Assembly: GCA_964526735.1 (NCBI GenBank)
Contig: CAZGLO010000001.1
Coordinates: forward strand, 1 to 64,000
DNA length: 64,000 nucleotides
Direction of reading: 5' to 3'
Source of the DNA: JAAUSY01 sp964526735
Lineage (GTDB): Bacteria > Chloroflexota > Chloroflexia > Chloroflexales > Chloroflexaceae
How positions within the stretch are numbered: the stretch's first letter is position 1; every line of letters starts with the position of its first letter. Below the pieces are notes generated by a model. The model ran no database searches and had not been told where the DNA came from. It worked only from the letters and a program-made list of their open reading frames with translations. The position numbers and the translations under genes were made by a program. This document shows, piece by piece, positions 15,867 to 24,572 of this stretch.

Positions 15867-17066
15867 CTATTCCTCTCTCTCAAATGCGCGTAATAACGTC
15901 TGAACCGCGACGGTTGGCGGGAGGGTGCCATCCACCACCGCCTGCTCAACCTGCGGCAGGGTCTGCTTGACGTGGGGATGTTGATAGAACCACGTCCGCA
16001 AATGCTCCTCAACCATCGCATAGACCCAATCGCGGGCTTGAGCGCGGCGGCGGGCGGTAAACACCCCCGACGCATTTGTCTGCTCGTGAAACTGCTCTAC
16101 CACGCCCCACACATCGGCAATATGCTCTCCCGTCAGCGCGGAACAGGTCAATGCTTGGGTCTGCCAGCCTTCGGTGGCGGGGGAGAGGTAGTGGAGGGCG
16201 CGTTCATACTCTTGGCGGGCGGCTTGGGCACGGATTTTGTTCTCGCCGTCGGCCTTGTTGATGACCACGGCGTCCGCAAGCTCCATAATCCCCTTCTTGA
16301 TGCCTTGTAGTTCATCACCCGCGCCGGTCAGCATCAGCAAGAGGAAAAAGTCCACCATAGAGCGCACGGTTATCTCGCTTTGCCCCACGCCCACCGTCTC
16401 AACCAAGATAACATCATAGCCTGCCGCTTCGCAGAGGAGAATCGTCTCACGGCTTTTGCGCGCCACCCCGCCAAGCGTGCCGCCGGAGGGGGAGGGGCGA
16501 ATGAACGCATTTGGCTCACGCGAGAGCCGTTCCATACGGGTTTTGTCGCCAAGAATGCTGCCGCGGGTGATGCTGCTACTTGGATCGACCGCCAACACCG
16601 CGACATGATGGCCTTGTTGGCAGAGGGAACAGCCCAACGCTTCAATAAAGCTGCTCTTGCCCACGCCCGGCACCCCCGTGATACCCACACGGATGGCATT
16701 GCCTGTCTCTGGCAAGAGCTGGCGCAACACTTCCTGCCCAACCTCAAGGTGAGCCGCGGCATTGCTCTCGATAAGCGTGATCGCGCGGGCAAAGACCGTA
16801 CGATCACGGGCGCGCACACCTTCGACATACTCCTCGATAGAGAGCAGACGACGGCGTGTTCCCGCGCTTGCCGAAGGGCCAGAGTCGGGAGTGGGAGAGT
16901 CGGCGGGGGCGGGGGGAGAGGTGGATGGTTCCTCCGCCTTCCCCCGCACAATGCGTGTCGTGAATGCATCGCCGCCCTGCGCTGGCACCCATTCCGGGCG
17001 GCTGTGAGCATCTTGAGCATCTTGAGCATCTTGAGCGTTCTGGTCTTCTTCGTGGCCTGCTGTCAT
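15867..17066 (-). CDS. meaB: methylmalonyl-CoA mutase-associated GTPase MeaB
   Basis: MeaB is the G-protein chaperone that gates adenosylcobalamin loading and protects methylmalonyl-CoA mutase. The SIMIBI-class GTPase core shows GITGVPGVGKSSF (Walker A), the family motif DPSSSITRGSILGDKTRM, ETVGVGQSE (switch region) and VINKADGEN (NKxD base recognition). The canonical fold starts at LSIEEYVEGVRARDR, near residue 79. The 75 residues before it are extra, Pro/Ser-rich and begin with a 9-bp repeat coding QDA units. The gene sits 17 bases behind mutB in the mutA-mutB-meaB operon, which settles the assignment against other ArgK-like GTPases. Confidence 0.95.
   Translation of the reverse strand: MTAGHEEDQNAQDAQDAQDAHSRPEWVPAQGGDAFTTRIVRGKAEEPSTSPPAPADSPTPDSGPSASAGTRRRLLSIEEYVEGVRARDRTVFARAITLIESNAAAHLEVGQEVLRQLLPETGNAIRVGITGVPGVGKSSFIEALGCSLCQQGHHVAVLAVDPSSSITRGSILGDKTRMERLSREPNAFIRPSPSGGTLGGVARKSRETILLCEAAGYDVILVETVGVGQSEITVRSMVDFFLLLMLTGAGDELQGIKKGIMELADAVVINKADGENKIRAQAARQEYERALHYLSPATEGWQTQALTCSALTGEHIADVWGVVEQFHEQTNASGVFTARRRAQARDWVYAMVEEHLRTWFYQHPHVKQTLPQVEQAVVDGTLPPTVAVQTLLRAFEREE
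17006..17032 (-). repeat. three 9-bp tandem repeats in the meaB N-terminal extension
   Basis: Three perfect copies of GAGCATCTT (plus-strand sense) encode repeated Gln-Asp-Ala in the disordered N-terminal extension of MeaB. Confidence 0.8.
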
Positions 17067-17083
17067 CAGAAGGGACTCCGTCG

Positions 17084-19270
17084 CTACACCAACTCAAGTC
17101 GTTGGTTCAGCTCTTCTAGGATGCGTTGCGCGGCGACGGGGATGACCGTGCCCGGGCCGAAGATAGCCGATGCGCCTTGCTCTCGCAGGAAATCGTAGTC
17201 TTGCGCCGGTATCCCCCCGCCGATCACGACTATGATATCCTCACGGCCAAGCGCCCGAAGCTCTTGCACCAACTGTGGCAAGAGGGTCTTGTGGCCTGCC
17301 GCCAGCGAACTCATCCCAACCACGTGCACGTCATTCTCAACGGCTTGGCGGGCAGCCTCGGCTGGGGTCTGGAAGAGCGGCCCAATATCGACATCGAAGC
17401 CCATATCGGCAAAGGCGGTGGCAATGACCTTTGCGCCACGGTCGTGGCCATCTTGGCCCATCTTGGCGACCATGATACGGGGGCGACGGCCTTCGCGCTG
17501 CTCAAACTCATCTGCCATTGCGCGCACGCGGTCAATCGTCTGAATATCGGTGAACTCGCTGCTGTAGACGCCGGAAATCGACTGTATGACGGCTTGATGG
17601 CGGCCAAACACCTTCTCCATCGCAGCAGAAATTTCGCCCAAACTGGCCCGTGCCCGTGCCGCCTCAATCGACAGCTCAAGCAGGTTACCTTCGCCAGTCT
17701 CGGCGGCGTGTGTCAGAGCATTGAGTGCGGCCTCAACCTTGCTATCGTCGCGCTGCTCGCGCAGTTGTGCCAAACGACGCCGTTGGGCCTCAAGCACGGC
17801 GGTATTATCCACCTCAAGGATATCAAGCGGGTCTTCCTTATCGAGCCGGTAGCGGTTGACGCCCACCAACGTCTCCTTACCCGAGTCGATGTGCGCTTGA
17901 CGGCGGGCGGATGCTTCCTCAATGCGCATCTTGGGTAAGCCCGTCTCAATCGCCTTCGTCATCCCGCCAAGCGACTGGACTTCCTGGATGTGGCTCCACG
18001 CACGGCGGGCGAGCATATCGGTCAGCGCCTCAACGTAGTAGGAGCCGCCCCACGGGTCAACCACACTGCAGATGTTCGTCTCATTTTGGAGCAGCAACTG
18101 CGTATTGCGGGCGATGCGGGCGGAGAAGTCTGTTGGCAGGGCGATGGCCTCATCAAGGGCGTTGGTGTGCAGCGATTGCGTGTGGCCAAGAGCCGCCGCC
18201 ATCGCCTCAACACACGTCCGTATGACGTTGTTGTAGGGGTCTTGCTCTTGGAGGCTCCAGCCCGATGTCTGCGAGTGGGTGCGCAACGACATAGAGCGCT
18301 CATTTTTGGGGTTGAACTGCTTCATGAGCTTGGCCCACAACAGCCGTGCGGCGCGCATCTTGGCCACTTCCATAAAGTAGTTCATCCCAATCGCCCAAAA
18401 GAACGACAGCCGCGGCGCAAAGCTATCAATATCCATCCCCGCCTTGAGGCCGGTCTGGACATATTCAAGGCCGTCGGCCAGGGTGTAGCCAAGCTCAAGG
18501 TCTGCCGTCGCGCCCGCCTCCTGCATATGGTAGCCGGAGATGCTGATGCTGTTGAAGCGCGGCATATGCTTGGAGGTGTAGGCAAAGATATCGGCAATGA
18601 TGCGGATAGATGGCTCTGGCGGGTAGATGTAGGTGTTCCGCACCATATATTCTTTGAGGATGTCGTTTTGGATGGTGCCGGTCAGTTGCTTCTGATCAAC
18701 GCCCTGCTCCTCCGCCGCGACGATGTAGAAGGCCATCACGGGCAAGACCGCGCCATTCATCGTCATAGAGACCGACATCTCATCCAGCGGGATGCCATCA
18801 AACAGGATCTTCATATCGAGGATCGAGTCGACCGCCACGCCTGCCTTGCCCACATCGCCCAGCACGCGTTCGTGGTCGGAGTCATAGCCGCGGTGGGTGG
18901 CGAGGTCAAAGGCAATCGACAAGCCTTTCTGCCCCGCGGCGAGGTTGCGCCGGTAGAATGCATTGCTCTCTTCGGCGGTGGAAAAACCCGCATATTGCCG
19001 GATAGTCCACGGGCGAGAGACGTACATGGTGGGGTAGGGGCCGCGTAGGAAAGGCGCTATCCCCGATACAAAGCCCAAATGCTCAAGGTGTTGGGTTTCT
19101 TCTTTGGTGTAGAAGGGCCGCACGGCAATTTGCTCGACCGTCTGCCAGAGATAGTCGTCAAGCGAGCGACCAGTCTCGCGCTCGACCGCCACGCGCCATT
19201 CTTCATAGGAGAGTCGCGGCTGCTCAGCCGAAAACTCCATAGTAGTAAAATCTGGTGTTGTAGGAGTCAT
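17084..19270 (-). CDS. mutB: methylmalonyl-CoA mutase large (catalytic) subunit
   Basis: This B12 enzyme interconverts (R)-methylmalonyl-CoA and succinyl-CoA, linking propionyl-CoA to the TCA cycle. The 728-residue product has the N-terminal TIM-barrel substrate domain (RPWTIRQYAGFSTAEESN, LSIAFDLATHRGYDSD, TMNGAVLP, SISGYHMQEAGA). The C-terminal flavodoxin-like B12 domain has the base-off/His-on motif QDGHDRG near residue 605, with SSLAAGH and GGGIP loops. These mark it as the cobalamin-binding alpha subunit. mutA ends 6 bases upstream and meaB begins 17 bases downstream, so the three genes form an operon. Confidence 0.97.
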   Translation of the reverse strand: MTPTTPDFTTMEFSAEQPRLSYEEWRVAVERETGRSLDDYLWQTVEQIAVRPFYTKEETQHLEHLGFVSGIAPFLRGPYPTMYVSRPWTIRQYAGFSTAEESNAFYRRNLAAGQKGLSIAFDLATHRGYDSDHERVLGDVGKAGVAVDSILDMKILFDGIPLDEMSVSMTMNGAVLPVMAFYIVAAEEQGVDQKQLTGTIQNDILKEYMVRNTYIYPPEPSIRIIADIFAYTSKHMPRFNSISISGYHMQEAGATADLELGYTLADGLEYVQTGLKAGMDIDSFAPRLSFFWAIGMNYFMEVAKMRAARLLWAKLMKQFNPKNERSMSLRTHSQTSGWSLQEQDPYNNVIRTCVEAMAAALGHTQSLHTNALDEAIALPTDFSARIARNTQLLLQNETNICSVVDPWGGSYYVEALTDMLARRAWSHIQEVQSLGGMTKAIETGLPKMRIEEASARRQAHIDSGKETLVGVNRYRLDKEDPLDILEVDNTAVLEAQRRRLAQLREQRDDSKVEAALNALTHAAETGEGNLLELSIEAARARASLGEISAAMEKVFGRHQAVIQSISGVYSSEFTDIQTIDRVRAMADEFEQREGRRPRIMVAKMGQDGHDRGAKVIATAFADMGFDVDIGPLFQTPAEAARQAVENDVHVVGMSSLAAGHKTLLPQLVQELRALGREDIIVVIGGGIPAQDYDFLREQGASAIFGPGTVIPVAAQRILEELNQRLELV

Positions 19271-19276
19271 AGCGAA

Positions 19277-21427
19277 TTACACCCCTATCCGTTTCTGAAG
19301 GGTTGCCAAGGTTTCGTAACAATTGGAGCGCAGGTGGATATATTCATCCACGCCCGCCGCCTTATGCGCTTCGATTTGGTCTTTGGGATAGCCCGCCAGC
19401 ACCACAATCGCATCGGGGTTCTGCTGCTTGAGAGCCGCCACCAATGGGGGCACGACATCGGGGTAGGTCTCATCCGTCGAGCAGATAGTGACGACAGGTG
19501 CTCCTGAGCGCACCGCCGCGTCTGCTGCCTCTTCCGCGGTGGCAAAGCCATCGTTGGTGAGGACAGTAAACCCGCCCACCTCAAAGAAGCCGGTTGAGAA
19601 GTCGGCGCGGGGTTTGTGCTGCGGGATAGGGCCAATATTGGCCAGGAAGACCGTCGGACGTTTGCCTGTCCGCGCCTGATACTCTTCAGACGCCGCCCGC
19701 AACTGCTCAAATGGCTCGGTGCCGCGACGTAGGGTGATTGGCTGCAGCGTGTGGAACGGCCCAAGATCACTCGTTCGTAGGGTGGCCTTCAGTTGCCCAA
19801 GTGTCGCTCCGGCAAGCGCGGCCTTGATCGCCACGCCGACCGGCTGTGCGCTCTGCTCGCCGCGGCATTGGGTCAGCTCATTGAGTGCGCTGGTGACAAT
19901 GCGCTGGTCAACCGACGATTGTGCCACGGTAAACGCATTGATACGCTGCTCATAGCGGGAATGGGTGGCGTCGGCAATATCGGCGGCACGGGGTGGCTTG
20001 GGCCGATTTTCTTGGCCGTTGGCGTAGATGTTCGTGCCGATGAATTGGTCACGGCGGTGGGCGATGTTCATAGCGCGTTGCGCAGCCACGTCCGCAATCG
20101 ACTGTTGGGGGTATCCTTCCTCAAGCGCGGCCAACATCCCGCCCCGGCGCTCCACTTCCTGAAAGACTTCCCACGCCTTTTTGGCGATGGCGTCGGTGAG
20201 ATATTCAACATACCACGATCCGCCTGCCGGATCGACAATCTTGGTCAGATGGCACTCATCTTGCAGGATGATGTGCGTATTTCGCGCAATACGACGAGAA
20301 AAATCACTCGGCTCTTGGAATGTCTCATCAAAGCAGCCAACGTGCATGCTATTGCAGCCCCCCGCCACCGCGGCAAACGACTCGGTCGTGGTGCGCAACA
20401 TGTTTACGTATGGGTCGTAGATCGTCTTGTTCCACTGCGAGGTGCGGGCGTGGATGACCATCTTCTGGGCCTCTGCATCGCCCCCAAACGCCTCTACCAC
20501 CTTCGCCCATATCAGGCGGGCAGCCCGCAGCTTCGCCACCTCCATAAAGAAGTTCGATCCGATGGAGAAATAAAATCGCATGGAAGTTGCGGTATCATGG
20601 AGAGAGATGCCTCGCTCTTGCATCGCCCGGATGTATGCAACTCCCGTAGCGATGGCAAACCCAAGCTCTTGAACCGAACTCCCGCCGCCGTTGTGGTAGG
20701 GATGACCTTGGACAGCGATGGTGTGCATATTGGGAGCATTCGCGCGCACCCACTGCGTGAGTTGAGCCATGCCGTCGTAGCTATCGCTGATGGGGTGGGC
20801 CAAATTGCCCGCCTCCGCCAATGTCCCAAGCGGGTCACAAGCGAAGCCCCCTCGCAGCGTAGATAGGTTCCCCTGCTGCTGATGGGCGTGGGCGAGGAAG
20901 AGGGCCGCAATAGGCAGGCTACATGCACCAACCTTGAACGTACACGGCACATCGGCGATGGAAATGCCCTCAAAGAGCTGTGCGACATCGCGCAGGGTCG
21001 AGATTGACACCCCACCCTGCCCCATCGCATCCGGCTTGGCATCAACGACGTTCGTCCCCTGGCGAGTCGGAGCATCGCAAACCACCAATAGTGCCGTCTG
21101 CCCACGTTCAAGATCAGCACGTGCAGCGCGGTTCCAGTCGGTGGGGATGGCATAGGGGATTTCTTGGCAGATATCCCAAGGTTGTTCACGATAGCCGAGC
21201 GGGTGAATGCCGCGAACGTAGGGAGGGAAGCCGGGGAGCGTTTGGCAGTGAGTAAGGTGTTCGATGTCTTCGCGGCGGTAGAGTGGTTGAATATCTATGG
21301 TCTCGTACGTCTTGCTGAGGAGCTTTTTCTCAAATGATGCTCCTTTGAGCGACTGCTCTGCAACATGACGCCATTCTTCGTAGGTCGGGTACGCAAATTC
21401 TGGAAATAACCGATCCGTTTCTGGCAT
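19277..21427 (-). CDS. mutA: methylmalonyl-CoA mutase small subunit
   Basis: This is the beta subunit of heterodimeric mutase, which supports the catalytic subunit. The frame is open to 21589, but AGGAG seven bases before ATG 21427 fixes the start (MPETDRLFPEF, 716 residues). The barrel domain resembles MutB (AMNIAHRR, VDPAGGSWYVEYLTD). The C-terminal B12-like domain has no DxHxxG motif; the equivalent region reads LANIGPIPQHKPR. This is normal for the non-catalytic subunit. The gene leads the mutA-mutB-meaB operon and has a good promoter upstream. Confidence 0.94.
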   Translation of the reverse strand: MPETDRLFPEFAYPTYEEWRHVAEQSLKGASFEKKLLSKTYETIDIQPLYRREDIEHLTHCQTLPGFPPYVRGIHPLGYREQPWDICQEIPYAIPTDWNRAARADLERGQTALLVVCDAPTRQGTNVVDAKPDAMGQGGVSISTLRDVAQLFEGISIADVPCTFKVGACSLPIAALFLAHAHQQQGNLSTLRGGFACDPLGTLAEAGNLAHPISDSYDGMAQLTQWVRANAPNMHTIAVQGHPYHNGGGSSVQELGFAIATGVAYIRAMQERGISLHDTATSMRFYFSIGSNFFMEVAKLRAARLIWAKVVEAFGGDAEAQKMVIHARTSQWNKTIYDPYVNMLRTTTESFAAVAGGCNSMHVGCFDETFQEPSDFSRRIARNTHIILQDECHLTKIVDPAGGSWYVEYLTDAIAKKAWEVFQEVERRGGMLAALEEGYPQQSIADVAAQRAMNIAHRRDQFIGTNIYANGQENRPKPPRAADIADATHSRYEQRINAFTVAQSSVDQRIVTSALNELTQCRGEQSAQPVGVAIKAALAGATLGQLKATLRTSDLGPFHTLQPITLRRGTEPFEQLRAASEEYQARTGKRPTVFLANIGPIPQHKPRADFSTGFFEVGGFTVLTNDGFATAEEAADAAVRSGAPVVTICSTDETYPDVVPPLVAALKQQNPDAIVVLAGYPKDQIEAHKAAGVDEYIHLRSNCYETLATLQKRIGV

Positions 21428-21462
21428 AAAAAACTCCTTTGTTTTAGCTGTACCGTGGAAGG

Positions 21463-21491
21463 ATAATAGCATACCCACTATCGCAGTGCAA
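21463..21491 (-). promoter_or_regulatory. sigma-70-type promoter of the mutA-mutB-meaB operon
   Basis: On the minus strand, TTGCAC (21486-21491) and TATTAT (21463-21468) are separated by exactly 17 bases. The -10 is preceded by TGC, so it also fits an extended -10. The -10 lies 35 bases before the mutA start. Confidence 0.6.
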
Positions 21492-21530
21492 GGAATCAGG
21501 CAGAAGCCCGCAGAAACCCGCAGAAGCCCA

Positions 21531-21539
21531 TGGTACAAT
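21531..21539 (+). promoter_or_regulatory. putative extended -10 promoter of the rlmD-like gene
   Basis: TGGTACAAT lies 40 bases before ATG 21580. Just upstream there are three short repeats of a CAGAAGCCCG-like unit (21501-21530) with no clear -35. The mutA promoter points the other way about 40 bases off, so this is a compact divergent control region. Confidence 0.45.
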
Positions 21540-21579
21540 TGGAAGACGCCAACTAGGCAATGCGATAGTGTTGGAAACC

Positions 21580-23025
21580 ATGACCACATCTACCCTCATC
21601 GAAGTAGACATTGATGGAATAGCGCAGGGTGGTGATGGAGTAGGGCGATATGAAGGGCGCGTCGTCTTTGCGACCGGGGCACTCCCCGGCGAGCGTGTTC
21701 GCGTCCGCTTAGAGTCCGAAAAGCCATCCTACCTACGAGGGAGCGCGGTGGAGATACTCCATCCCGCCCCCGAACGCGTCTCACCCACGTTCCCATCAGC
21801 AAGCCATATGAGTTGGCAGCATATTCGCTATGATGCCCAGCTCCGGTTCAAGCATGCGATTGTCCGCGATCAGCTGCACAAGTTTCTCCGACCAGTGGTA
21901 GGAGGAGGCGAAGCGGCCAAAGTAGCCGACTCGGCCCCAGAAGCAAAGAACGCTGTGCAGCACCATCCGCTCGATCAGCTTGATATCCGCGACCCAATTC
22001 CCGCCCATTCTCCGTGGGGCTATCGAAACACGATCCACTTGCGTCACGACCCGCAAACCGGGTATATTGGCTATTACGCGGTGCAATCTCGGCGTGTGGT
22101 TGATCTCCCCTTCGATCCGCTTGCCCTTCCGGCTATCAATGAAGCACTGGCTGGATTGCGTACGGTGCTTTCGTCTCAATCGCCCAATGATTGTTCTCTG
22201 ACGCATATCACCATACGAGCCAGTGCGACCTACGGCTACGTCATTGGTTCGCTCAGCGGTGCCAACCTCGCAGATGTGCGCTCTATAGCACACCAGTGGC
22301 GTGCACATTGCCCGGCTCTTGCCGGGTGTATGGTGACGGAAGAGAGCGAGAGCGGTGGCGAGGTGGGCGGGGAGAGCAGAAAGAGGAAAGGGATCAGGGA
22401 GAGCATGACAACTGATGAAAACAGCGTTTTGCTCCACGAACAGCTAGAGGAGGTAACATTTTCTATTTCGCCAGAGAGCTTTTTTCAAGTACACACCGCG
22501 CAGGCCGAGAGCATGCTACAGGTAGTTCGTTCGTTGTTGGCGTTGCACCCTCACGAGCGGCTCCTCGATCTCTACAGCGGGGTGGGGACGTTTGCCCTCC
22601 CGTTGGCACGTGACGTGGCAGAAGTTGTCGCCGTCGAATCGCATCCGCGCGCGGTGGAAGATGGCCGTCGAAGCCAAACACTCAACGCCATTCCCAATGT
22701 CACCTTTCACCACGCCCCGGCTGAGCAGGCAATGTCTTTCCTGGCAAAGGAGAGGCACACGCCCCCCTCCTATGCGGCTGCCATCCTTGACCCACCCCGA
22801 CGTGGATGTCATCCAGCAGTCTTGCAGACAATGATCGAGCTGGCTGTGCCTCGGTTGCTCTATATTTCGTGTCATCCGGGGGTGCTTGCCCGCGATCTCG
22901 ACATCCTCTGCGCTGGAGGGTATCGCCCCGTCACTATTCAACCAATCGATATGTTCCCGCAGACTCCCCATATTGAGTCTGTGGTACTGTTGTGCCGATA
23001 CAAATTGGTCGCCATTCCCATGTAG
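21580..23025 (+). CDS. RlmD/TrmA-family class I SAM-dependent RNA (uracil-5-)-methyltransferase
   Basis: The product is about 481 residues. An N-terminal TRAM domain (GIAQGGDGVGRYEGRVVFATGALPGE, shown in part) binds RNA. The SAM domain has LLDLYSGVGTFALPLA, ILDPPRRGCHPAVL and YISCHPGVLARD; the Cys in SCHP is the catalytic nucleophile, where Asn instead of His is more usual. In E. coli RlmD the N-terminal domain binds an Fe-S cluster through a CGGC-containing motif. Here that region reads SASHMSWQHIRY and lacks the cysteines, so the enzyme is probably cluster-free. Target is rRNA or tRNA uracil. A signalling pair follows 8 bases downstream. Confidence 0.85.
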   Translation: MTTSTLIEVDIDGIAQGGDGVGRYEGRVVFATGALPGERVRVRLESEKPSYLRGSAVEILHPAPERVSPTFPSASHMSWQHIRYDAQLRFKHAIVRDQLHKFLRPVVGGGEAAKVADSAPEAKNAVQHHPLDQLDIRDPIPAHSPWGYRNTIHLRHDPQTGYIGYYAVQSRRVVDLPFDPLALPAINEALAGLRTVLSSQSPNDCSLTHITIRASATYGYVIGSLSGANLADVRSIAHQWRAHCPALAGCMVTEESESGGEVGGESRKRKGIRESMTTDENSVLLHEQLEEVTFSISPESFFQVHTAQAESMLQVVRSLLALHPHERLLDLYSGVGTFALPLARDVAEVVAVESHPRAVEDGRRSQTLNAIPNVTFHHAPAEQAMSFLAKERHTPPSYAAAILDPPRRGCHPAVLQTMIELAVPRLLYISCHPGVLARDLDILCAGGYRPVTIQPIDMFPQTPHIESVVLLCRYKLVAIPM

Positions 23026-23033
23026 GATGTGCT

Positions 23034-24569
23034 ATGAGGGCTGTTAATACGATACTCATCGTTGATGATGACAGAGGAACACGGGAGATCCTCCGGATAT
23101 TGTTGCAATCGCCACACTATCACCTCTCCTTCGCCAAAGATGGAGACGAAGCCCTAACCCTTGCCACACGCATCGTTCCCGATCTTATCTTATTAGATGT
23201 AATGATGCCTGGCATGAGTGGGTTTGAGGTGTGTAGCAAGATACGAGCGACCCCGCTCCTCTCCGAAGTGCCGATTTTACTTATCACGGCGCTCAACGAC
23301 TCCAATTCGCGTCTTCGCGGGCTGGAGCTTGGGGCCGACGATTTCATCACCAAACCGTTTGATTATGCCGAACTCCAAGCGCGAGTTCACACGATAACCA
23401 AACTCAACCGCTACCGCCGATTGCTGACCCAACGCATTTGGTTTGAGTGGGTCGTCGATCAGTCAAATGATGGCTTTGTGATTGTTGATTGTCACGGGCA
23501 CATTCTCTATCTCAATCGAAAGGCCCGTATCTACCTCAATATTTCGGCATGCAGTGGAGATCCCCCCATCTTGCCGCAGAACGAAACCTTTTTGCAAATT
23601 GCCCGACGATATTATCATTGTGAGACAAAGGAGGCATGGGAAACATGGCACCATGATCTGAATGCAGAGACCGATTCATCCCCCTGCATCTCATCCACAT
23701 CGCTTCCACGCTATTTGGTTCGCCCTGAAACCAAACGCACACGTGAGCTATGGCTGCGGGTCGACCAGCTTGATATTCCCATGGGATCCCATGTAGAGCG
23801 GCTCATTCGGCTCAATGATGTCACCGAACAGATGACGAAAGAGCGTACCATCCGAACATTTCAGAAGCTCATCTCACACAAGCTCCGTTCTCCATTGGGG
23901 GCGCTGACCAATAGCATTCATCTGCTCACAGAGAACCGTGAACAACTCACCCCTGAGATGGCAAGAGAGTTTATTGAGATCGCCTCGCAAAGCATTGAAC
24001 GATTGCGGTGTCAGGTAGATGATGTCTTGCTCTACCTCAAAACGCCCGACCTCGTGCAGCGCGAGCAGGGGTGTGAGCTTTCAGTCGTGAAGAAGCTGGT
24101 CACACAGATTTGCGAGGAATTGGAGGTCGTATCGTTAACAATCTTGTGCCCGGATGAACTCAACGGCTGTCGTTTGTATCTCTCGCAACAAGCGATCGAG
24201 CTGCTTCTCCGCGAAGTTATCGAAAATACCCGCAAGTTTCACCCGACTCAGTCGCCCTGTGTCGAAGTGTGTATCTCATGCCCCGAACAAGCCAAAGTCT
24301 CGTTGGTGGTGCGAGATGACGGGACAAGCCTCACACCGGAACAGATCACCGAAGCGTGGGTGCCCTACTATCAGGCAGAAAAGTACTTTAGTGGAGAAGT
24401 GCCGGGGATGGGGCTTGGGCTTGCGATGGTCGCGATGGTCTTGTGGAGTGTTGGAGGGTGTTATCATATCGCCAACCGCTACCCCGGCCCCGGAGTCGAG
24501 GTAGAACTCGTGGTGCCGCTAAAGCAGGAAGAACCCGATCAGAAACCCATTGTACTAAAGGCCGATTGA
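23034..24569 (+). CDS. receiver-PAS-histidine kinase hybrid
   Basis: The 511-residue cytoplasmic protein starts at ATG 23034, with AGGA seven bases upstream. Domain order is a receiver (1-125; acidic DDD near 11-13, phosphoacceptor Asp55 in LILLDVMMPG, Lys in TKPF), a PAS-like domain (about 145-270), then HisKA with LISHKLRSPLG holding the phosphorylated His. The HATPase domain has EVIENTRKF (N box), VVRDDG and GMGLGLAMV. No transmembrane segment is seen. The gene starts 8 bases after the rlmD-like stop. The HD-GYP protein that follows has a very similar receiver and linker, so phosphotransfer between the two is plausible. Confidence 0.88.
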   Translation: MRAVNTILIVDDDRGTREILRILLQSPHYHLSFAKDGDEALTLATRIVPDLILLDVMMPGMSGFEVCSKIRATPLLSEVPILLITALNDSNSRLRGLELGADDFITKPFDYAELQARVHTITKLNRYRRLLTQRIWFEWVVDQSNDGFVIVDCHGHILYLNRKARIYLNISACSGDPPILPQNETFLQIARRYYHCETKEAWETWHHDLNAETDSSPCISSTSLPRYLVRPETKRTRELWLRVDQLDIPMGSHVERLIRLNDVTEQMTKERTIRTFQKLISHKLRSPLGALTNSIHLLTENREQLTPEMAREFIEIASQSIERLRCQVDDVLLYLKTPDLVQREQGCELSVVKKLVTQICEELEVVSLTILCPDELNGCRLYLSQQAIELLLREVIENTRKFHPTQSPCVEVCISCPEQAKVSLVVRDDGTSLTPEQITEAWVPYYQAEKYFSGEVPGMGLGLAMVAMVLWSVGGCYHIANRYPGPGVEVELVVPLKQEEPDQKPIVLKAD

Positions 24570-24572
24570 GCT

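Noticed and set aside
17990..19048. 352-codon open frame on the plus strand
   Set aside because: It lies wholly inside mutB on the opposite strand, whose protein motifs are unambiguous. Long antisense frames are common in GC-rich genes.
21428..21589. 54-residue N-terminal extension of the mutase small subunit
   Set aside because: The extra part covers the mutA promoter and lies upstream of a perfect ribosome-binding site for ATG 21427.
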